A stretch of 64,000 bases of DNA from the NCBI GenBank assembly GCA_025084515.1, contig JAJAGP010000205.1, forward strand, positions 434,001-498,000. The letters run 5' to 3'. Shown here piece after piece: positions 57,681 to 64,000 of the stretch. The position numbers and the translations under genes were made by a program. Within the stretch, counting starts at the first letter, position 1. Each line of letters starts with the position of its first letter. Below the pieces are notes generated by a model, which ran no database searches, was not told the DNA's origin, and saw nothing but the letters and a program-made list of their open reading frames with translations. The DNA is from Ancistrus triradiatus (Eukaryota > Chordata > Actinopteri > Siluriformes > Loricariidae).

Positions 57681-58600
57681 ATGAAGCTGGTTTTAGTATG
57701 AATTTGTACTGTAGTCATAAATATGTGTTGCTGTTCTAATGTCATCTGCTACATTAGCTTTACAAGAACATATTAAAGAGCTTTATGTAGGGTTATAAAA
57801 GGAGAAGAAATACTTCCATGAATAACCAAACTAAATCAAATCAAATATTCTTCAGAAAATGTTACTTTCTGTATTTGTCTTTAAAAACAATCTATGGACA
57901 TGTATTGCACCAGTGCAACTTAAATATGTACAATACATTATAATGTATTAGTTGTAACCCCCGCTTTTGCCCCTGGCTCTGAGTAGAAAACCATGACACC
58001 ATGTTGAGAGAGAAGAGTTGTGTAATAACAGAATACAAGTATTCAGAAAGCAAGTGTTTGTGTAGTGTTTATGGGATTTAATTTTAAAATTCTTTAATTA
58101 TACTAGACAATTTTAGGACCTTGCTAAAAATTACCTAGTTTAAAAAACCATCTAAACCTATTTACAGCCCAGATTAGTTTAGGATTTTATTTGAGGTAAA
58201 ACAGCTTGTTCATTGGCTTATTTAATTGACTATTAGGATGGTTTTGGACTGGTTTAGATGGAATGGCCTCGGTTTTCATCCAGATCTGCAAAGTTTAATT
58301 AGTTCTTTTAGATTATATAACCTACTTTAATATGAGTAAGGTTTACAGAGTAGCACAACAATGAGAAAGAGTTGTTTGTTCCTTTTGTTAAACCATTCTG
58401 TTGTTGATTTACTTGTGTGTTTTGGGTCAGAGGGCTACTCTGACATTCTTGATACAATTTGAAATTGTATCAGCAAATGCAATCTAATAGAATTGGAATA
58501 AAGATTTGGTCTACGATGGCCTTGATCAAGAAGTGATTTGGAACACCCAGGTAGCCTTTCTTGTTTTTGAAGAAGGGGTTGTTGGTTTTTTTGTTATAGA
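57681..58600. other. No gene recognised
   Basis: AT-rich, no motif. GAAATTGTATCAGCAAATGC and similar are unassigned. Confidence 0.4.
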
Positions 58601-59015
58601 GGAATGGCCTTGAATTTCCTCCATCTGACTGGATTGGTGGGGTCCAAACACTTTAGAGATGATTTTGTAACCTTTTCCAGCCTCAAGAGCATCAAAAACT
58701 GTTTTTCTGAGATCCTCAGCAAATTCCTATGTCTGTGCTATGATACATTTGCACAAACATATCCTGTGAAGATCAGACTTTGATAGATCCATGTTCTTTA
58801 AATACAACAGGATGCTCAGTCACACCTGATAGAAGACACCTGAATCTAATTTTACCTTCAAAAAGCTAATAGCTTATATAATAGTTTAAATTCTAATCCT
58901 AGAGGTTCACATGCTTTTACCACTCACAGATACTGTATATAACTGGATAATTTTCCTAAAAAATAAATGTAAAGTATAATATTTTTATTTCTATTGTTTA
59001 ATTGTGTTCCCATAC
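58601..59015 (-). mobile_element. Tc1-I N-terminal and right-end fragment
   Basis: CTTGAATTTCCTCCATCTGA, AGATGATTTTGTAACCTTTT, GTTTTTCTGAGATCCTCAGC (the transposase start region reversed), then the terminal repeat TTCACATGCTTTTACCACTC. It forms part of the direct duplication with 61290-62312. Confidence 0.8.
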
Positions 59016-59275
59016 ATTGAATACATTGAAAACAATAACATAACAACACAAAAAATGATGAAAAGAATCAGACATTTAATGGCCTTAATTATTAGAAATA
59101 CAATTTAAGACTTTTAAAGACTTTCACTGGAACCCTGTACCAAACAATTTGTTTTTTTTATGAAAAATGGGCTTAAATTATCCCTACCAAATTATTTGGT
59201 ATGGTTTTGGAGGAGGAAAAACATTTCAAAACAGTATAAATGTACACTGTCAATTCAGATTGTATGAGGAAGGCA
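59016..59275 (+). repeat. Segment duplicated at about 61990-62312
   Basis: GAATCAGACATTTAATGG, CAATTTAAGACTTTTAAAGA, CACTGGAACCCTGTACCAAA and CCAAATTATTTGGTATGGTT occur in the same order in the second copy. So the duplication continues beyond the Tc1 end into non-transposon DNA. Confidence 0.75.
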
Positions 59276-59569
59276 CAGCAATGATAAAGATATCGTTACC
59301 AAAAGATTTGTGATTATGTACTTATCATTATGTACTCAATCCTATAAACCTTTTATTTGTTGTGTTATTTGTGTGTGAAGTTTTCAAACACTATTAAAAA
59401 TGCTTGGCAAGGCCGCCTTCTCCGTTCACTAGTAAAATGGATTATAAAATAGGACAGCAGTGAAAATCTGCTCACGTAAATGGCATCAGTTACAGAAACA
59501 TATTCTGTATTCAAACTTCATTTTTATGGGGGTCCATGTTAGTTCATAACATGGCACTGACTTCCTTCT

Positions 59570-60400
59570 GGACTACCTCAACCTAGCAGGAGTCCCTGCA
59601 ATAACCATAAGGAATAGCGTAATGTCACAAGGGCATTGTAAATTCTGCATGTCATTCTTTCTATGAATATTAATGAAATGTCTTTCCGAAATCATTTAGG
59701 ATTCAGTATTCAGTCATGAATATTTTTTAGTAGTTAAGAAAGAAGTCTAACAGAAATAGATATTGCCTCTCTGCACTGAGCCGTTCACCATACTTTATAA
59801 AGTGAATCTGCTCTCGCACCCGCTCTAGCTAATTACTGACAGGATTATCTATGTTTTCTGGTAATTACTACATGAGCTGGATTGCTGAAAATGGAGTAGG
59901 AAAGAATATGAAAATTTTGCGAAACACATACAAATAGAGTTTTAATTCTGTAGATATTTTTAAAGCCTGAATCTCGTTACACATATTTATTAAGAGTTCA
60001 ATATATTTTATATGTCTTTGTATGTTTAGATATACCTGGGCGGTATATGCATTATGATCCCTCCACCATGCTTCACAGTTGGTTTTTGTGTCGGTGTGAA
60101 GTGACTCTCTCCACTGCAATGTAATGTTTTGTCTCATTTGGCAACAGAACGCTGTCCCAATAGTTTTTTCAAATGTCTTGGTGGTCTTTTGCAGACATGA
60201 ATCATACTTTTCTTTCACAAGCACCATTTTATTCTTGTATTTATTGCCTTTTCTCATAAAGGAAACATGAAATGAGTCTTTATCAAGTTTTAGAGGTCCA
60301 TGAAACAGAATTCTTGAGTTCTTATTACATGAATTTGTGTTCATTTTACATGATCTACAGATCACCCACTTCTTGAGAGAGAGTAGCAGTTGTACTGTAT
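59570..60400 (-). mobile_element. Tc1-VI remnant, minus arm of an inverted pair
   Basis: Minus strand: RILFHGPLKLDKDSFHVSFM, NKMVLVKEKYDSCLQKTTKT and FEKTIGTAFCCQMRQNITLQ. The last is a decayed first-aspartate block (WSDET become CCQMRQ). The 165-residue frame 59868-60365 spans it, but is not an intact enzyme. It mirrors 54765-55625. Confidence 0.72.
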
Positions 60401-60431
60401 TTCCTCCATTTATGGACTAATTGCCTATAAC

Positions 60432-60670
60432 TCTGGAATATTGGTGGGTTTCCTCACCATGATCATCTTCCACTATGTTTTTATTGGGTTATATTAAGGT
60501 CTTGGCCATTCTAAAATATTAACCTTAGTCTTTTTTAACCATTTTCTGGTAGAGCGACTTGTGTGCTTGTTGTCATTGTCTTGCCACATGATTCACATTC
60601 TCTTAAGATTCAGTTCAGAGGTTCAGTTTTTCTGATATTTTCTTTTAGAATTTTCTTGTATTATTCAGAC
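60432..60670 (-). mobile_element. Tc1-I C-terminal fragment
   Basis: ATTGGTGGGTTTCCTCACCA, CTTGGCCATTCTAAAATATT, AGCGACTTGTGTGCTTGTTG and TCTCTTAAGATTCAGTTCAG match 56450-56700. Confidence 0.8.
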
Positions 60671-60675
60671 AGACA

Positions 60676-60870
60676 AAATCAAATCAAGTCAAGTCAGATT
60701 TATTTACATACTGCTTTTGACAAAAGAGCATTGTCTCAAAACAGCTATTAGATTTCTTTTAAAATTTAGAGACATTTCCAAATTGAGCAAGCCTGACAGT
60801 GGAAAGGAATAAACCTTAGGAGGACCAAGACTCAAAAAGGGATCCAACCTCCATGGGTGGCTTAGATGAT
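60676..60870 (-). repeat. LINE 3'-tail fragment
   Basis: AAATCAAGTCAAGTCAGATT, AGCATTGTCTCAAAACAGCT, CCAAATTGAGCAAGCCTGAC and GGACCAAGACTCAAAAAGGG. Confidence 0.78.
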
Positions 60871-61024
60871 AAATGTAAAAATGAAACTAATTTATCTTAT
60901 CAAATAAGTCTGTAGTATTAGTTCAAAAAACATAAACTAAGTGAATATTAACAGATAAATAAAATGTTGAATAAAATAAAGTAAAAATAGGTATATAGGC
61001 ATCAATTAGTCCAGTACACAGAAA

Positions 61025-61950
61025 TGCATGTTATAACCATCACCATGTTCCACAGATGGGTTAAGGTTTCTTTCTCCAGACATAATGCTTTTCAGTCATA
61101 ACAAAAAACTCTCTTTCAGTCTTACCTATCCAAAAAAGCATTTTCCCAGTAGCCTTGTGGATTGTCCATGTGCCTAATGTTCTTTTTGACTGATGGACGT
61201 TAACATTAACCAATGTGTTACATTGAGTTCCTATATGACCCTGCAAAAAGTTACACACCTTTCTATTAAAGTGATCTAATTGTGACTAAGTAACAATGGC
61301 CTTAAATTTCCTCCATTTCTACACAATATGTCTGACTGTGGATGTGACTTTAGAGATGGTTTTGTAACCTTTTCCAGCCTGATGAGCGTCAATAGCTTTT
61401 TTTTTTTGAGATCCTTAGAAAATTCCTATGTTGGTGCCGTGATGCATTTACACAAACATAGCTTGTGAAGAGCAGTCTTTGATACATTTACATTTACAGC
61501 ATTTAGCAGACGCCCTTATCCAGAGCGACTTACAATTTATACAGTCTTACAATCCAAGCAATTTGTGAGTTAAGGGTCTTGCTCAAGGACCCAACAGTGG
61601 CAGCTTGGCAGAGGTGGGATTTGAACCCTGGACCCTCTGGTTCATAGTCCAGTACCCTAACCACTAAGCCACCACAGATAGATCCCTGTTCTTTAAATAC
61701 AACAGGGTGCCCACTCACACCTGGTTGTCATCCCATTAATAGAAAAACACCTGAATCTAATTTTATCTTCAAATTAAAATTAAGTTCACATACTTTTACC
61801 CCATCAGATATGTAACACTGGATAGTTTTCTTAAAAAAAAAGAAAAAGTTTAAGTATAATATTTTTGTTTCATTTGTTTAATTATGAACTTTTAGGACTT
61901 GTTTGAAAAAATCTGATGATGTTTTAGGTCAGATTTATTCAGGAGTCTAA
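61025..61950 (-). mobile_element. Tc1-I copy with nested SINE
   Basis: Reverse transposase pieces from CAGATGGGTTAAGGTTTC, through CCCAGTAGCCTTGTGGATTG, to GATTTTGTAACC-type and GAGATCCTTAGAAAATTCCT blocks. The leader and right terminal repeat follow, ending near GGTCAGATTTATTCAGG. The SINE at 61485-61676 interrupts the leader. The coding region is heavily decayed. Confidence 0.82.
61485..61676 (-). repeat. tRNA-derived SINE inserted in Tc1-I
   Basis: Flanked by GATA (61481-61484 and 61677-61680) inside the Tc1 leader, which otherwise reads TTTGATAGATCCCTGTTC. Reverse tail TACATTTACAGCATTTAGCA, reverse B box GATTTGAACCCTGG, and reverse A box CCCTAACCACTAAGCC. Well preserved and clearly younger than the Tc1 copy. 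Confidence 0.92.
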
Positions 61951-62312
61951 TTAGAACGTAAAAATATATACTGCATATCCACTTCCCTTAATTATACATT
62001 GCAAACAACAATATAAAAAATACAAATAATGATGAAACAAATCAAACATTTGTGGGTATTGGAATGATTAGAAATCCAATTTAAGACTTTTAAAGACATC
62101 AAGGATTCACTGGAACCCTGTACCAAATATACAATATATACTTTTTTCGTAAGTTTGTGGTGTTATAAAAAATGTTATGGTTTTGTGTTGGCTAGCCATG
62201 TATTGACTAGCTTATTTGATTTACGTTTAAAATGAGCTTAGATTATCCTTACCAAATTATTTGGTAGAGTTTTGGGGGATAAAAGATAAAAGTACACTGA
62301 AGTCAGATCGTA
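61951..62312 (+). repeat. Second copy of the 59016-59275 duplicated segment
   Basis: Same block order as 59016-59275, with about 90 extra bases (62150-62240) and a short extra piece before it. Confidence 0.72.
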
Positions 62313-62569
62313 TGACAGCATTTTAGGGCCACTGATTAAAAAAAAAAATAAGTTGGATGTCAAAAATTAAGTCATAACTGAAACCTTTGCATAAGTTTTA
62401 CGAAAATACTAAATCTCTTGGCACATCAGAATTAGCTTGTTATGAATATAAGAACACTAAAATGGTTGTGCAAGATACTGTGTTTATGCAGAAGGAAAAA
62501 TCAAATGGACTTGGATGTATGATGGCCTCAACCAATATTTTTTTTATCAGTGGCCCTAAAATGCCATCC
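62313..62569. mobile_element. 257-bp MITE with TIRs and TA flanks
   Basis: TGACAGCATTTTAGGGCCAC followed by TGAT is inverted at the right end (ATCAGTGGCCCTAAAATGCC ATCC). TA lies on both sides (62311-62312, 62570-62571). The interior has no transposase motif. It is probably mobilised by a Tc1/mariner-type enzyme. Confidence 0.82.
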
Positions 62570-62571
62570 TA

Positions 62572-63298
62572 CAAAAAGTACAATCATACATATGGGGAAA
62601 AGAGCCATACAAATTTCAAAATGAGTTCAACTGTGACATTGAGTCAGTTCAATAGACTGGTTCATATAATGATGAATGAGTTTGAACCGGTTACTTGCAG
62701 TCTTATCTAAGTTTATTGACACAAACATGAACAAAAAAAGTAAATTTGGGCCTCTTATGGAGGCGAAACTGTGAATCATCAGCCTGAATGATCCTGCTTT
62801 CTGAACAGGTGGTGAGCGTCTTATCATCCTCATGTGCTTCAGCACCACAGCTTGGTGAACTCGACTCTGATCCCAATACAAAACCTTTTGAAATGCTCCC
62901 AGCCAGGGTGGAAATGAAAATCAGAAGCGACCTAATCACTGTCTGCTCCAAAACTGAGAGAGAATGGGAAAGAAAATCCAATGTTATCCTGTTTCTTTTC
63001 CGAGGTTACTGCTACCCAAATAAATCATTTGTCCGAGCTTGAAAGGAAGTGGGAGCCCTGAAGCTCATTTGAAATTCAATTATATCAGTCCATTCACAAA
63101 CATAAAGCACACCTGGCCACTCTGTCAGCTTGAGAAGAGTAACGGCCTGTGTGAGTACAGTATGCAATTTTCTCATTTTTTTTGAGGGGGGTGGTTATGA
63201 CTCCAGAGAGTAGTGCACAGAGAGTAGTGATATTGTAGTGTACAATATCATTTTTTAAGGTAGGGACCACTGATTTTAGGTATGCCTGTACCTTTAGA
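62572..63298. other. Unique-looking DNA
   Basis: 62740-63060 is less AT-rich and carries frames on both strands (for example MILLSEQVVSVLSSSCASAP). None match a family I know. Conserved non-coding DNA is possible. Confidence 0.35.
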
Positions 63299-63314
63299 AA
63301 CACACACACACACA
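63299..63314. repeat. Short (CA)n
   Basis: Seven to eight CA units. Confidence 0.9.
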
Positions 63315-63334
63315 GCTCAGCCATAACGCCACAA

Positions 63335-63690
63335 TGGAATGGGTGGACCAGCAACAGCAGTTTACACATTAGACACAACACCTTGTTGGTCCACCTTGTA
63401 GACACAAATGGTAGTTTATCTGTTGCTGCACAGTTTGTTTTTGCTATCATCTAATCCATCATCAGTGCTCACAGGATATTGTTGGCAAGATGTGTTTGGT
63501 TTTGGTGGACTATTCTTGCTCCAGCACCGACATTAAGGAGTTTTAAAACATCTTGCATCACTATTGTGTCTGATCCAACTGTATCACCACAACATCAGTG
63601 TCACTGCAGGTCTAAGAATGACCACCACCCAAATAGTACCTGCTTTGTGGTGGTCAGGACCATGGAAGAACAGGGAGAGCAACATATGGA
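63335..63690 (-). mobile_element. Non-autonomous repeat, second copy
   Basis: ATCAGTGTCACTGCAGGTCT, GAATGACCACCACCCAAATA, GTACCTGCTTTGTGGTGGTC and ACCATGGAAGAACAGGGAGA match 18405-18960. The ends are missing. The strand given is arbitrary. Confidence 0.65.
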
Positions 63691-64000
63691 CTACTAGATG
63701 GTCCTTTATTTAAATAAAGACACAAAGTGACATTCATACCTAATGCAGACATAATGTGTGTTACTGAGCAGCCTGATCATACAATCATATTTACATTGTA
63801 CATAATGATATACAACCATGTACAGTTTCTATTCATTTGTGCAAAGTTGAGAAATAGTCCATGCTTAAAGATTGTTTCTGTGACGCGAAGCACATGAAGT
63901 GATGAATAATGGCAAAGTCATTATTACATGGTTATTTCCAGCCATACAAGACCAGACTTCTATCTCTTTTAAGGTGAAGTGAGCTAAATATCTGAAACTG

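Noticed and set aside
59868..60365. 165-residue minus ORF as an intact gene
   Set aside because: It is a readable stretch of a decayed Tc1-VI transposase with the catalytic WSDE block lost.
1..64000. CRISPR arrays, bacterial operons, phage or integron modules
   Set aside because: No regular direct-repeat/spacer pattern, no bacterial gene density and no ribosome-binding sites. The content is that of a vertebrate genome.

Overview
This window looks like gene-poor, AT-rich DNA from a ray-finned fish genome. The evidence is its content: many decayed Tc1/mariner transposons of at least seven subfamilies, tRNA-derived SINEs whose 3' part reads like the common teleost SINE tail (GCTCTGGATAAGGGCGTCT), L2/CR1-type LINE remnants, a gypsy fragment, pogo/Tigger pieces and dinucleotide microsatellites. 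The repertoire suggests an ostariophysan such as a catfish, but that is inference from repeat style. I see no bacterial-type gene organisation, no CRISPR, no functional tRNA or rRNA gene, and no complete host protein gene. Almost all long open frames are transposase or reverse transcriptase debris, or shadows of it. One short GC-richer ORF at 38773-38952 has splice-like borders and is the only candidate host exon.

Layout. 1-9 kb: microsatellite, palindromic Tc1 fusion, LINE RT remnant, Tigger-like remnant, a MITE carrying a nested SINE, a ~0.4 kb tandem duplication, and a pogo-type deletion derivative with TIRs. 9-24 kb: sparse DNA with SINE and LINE scraps, a deleted Tc1 (14.9-15.9 kb), a long minus-strand L2-like LINE remnant (16.2-18.3 kb), a gypsy RT remnant (20.1-21.1 kb), and a solo LTR (22.8-23.9 kb) with a perfect 5-bp target duplication and an internal 20-bp minisatellite. 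24-34 kb: a Tc1 nested in another Tc1, then Tc1, Tigger and SINE remnants. 34-43 kb: probably mostly unique DNA, a Tc1 with a broken catalytic triad (37.2-38.3 kb), the candidate exon, and a cluster of three SINEs. 43-52 kb: three Tc1 elements with recognisable ends, a MITE with both TIRs, and a diverged AGTATAC-motif array. 52-64 kb: a transposon graveyard with inverted and direct duplications, nested insertions and one short TA-flanked MITE.

None of these elements has an intact coding region, so any that moved recently would have needed enzyme made elsewhere. Nesting gives a relative order: MITE M1 and Tc1-VII are older, Tc1-I and Tc1-III inserted into them, and SINEs inserted into MITE M1 and Tc1-I. 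The solo LTR is probably young because its target duplication is perfect.

I did not find a convincing undescribed functional system. The items most worth checking are the solo LTR with its minisatellite, the candidate exon, a perfect 18-bp hairpin at 4221-4261, the AGTATAC array, and the duplications between 53 and 62 kb. Family labels Tc1-I to Tc1-VII and M1 are local to this report. Family assignments rest on reading translated motifs and terminal repeats by eye, not on database searches.
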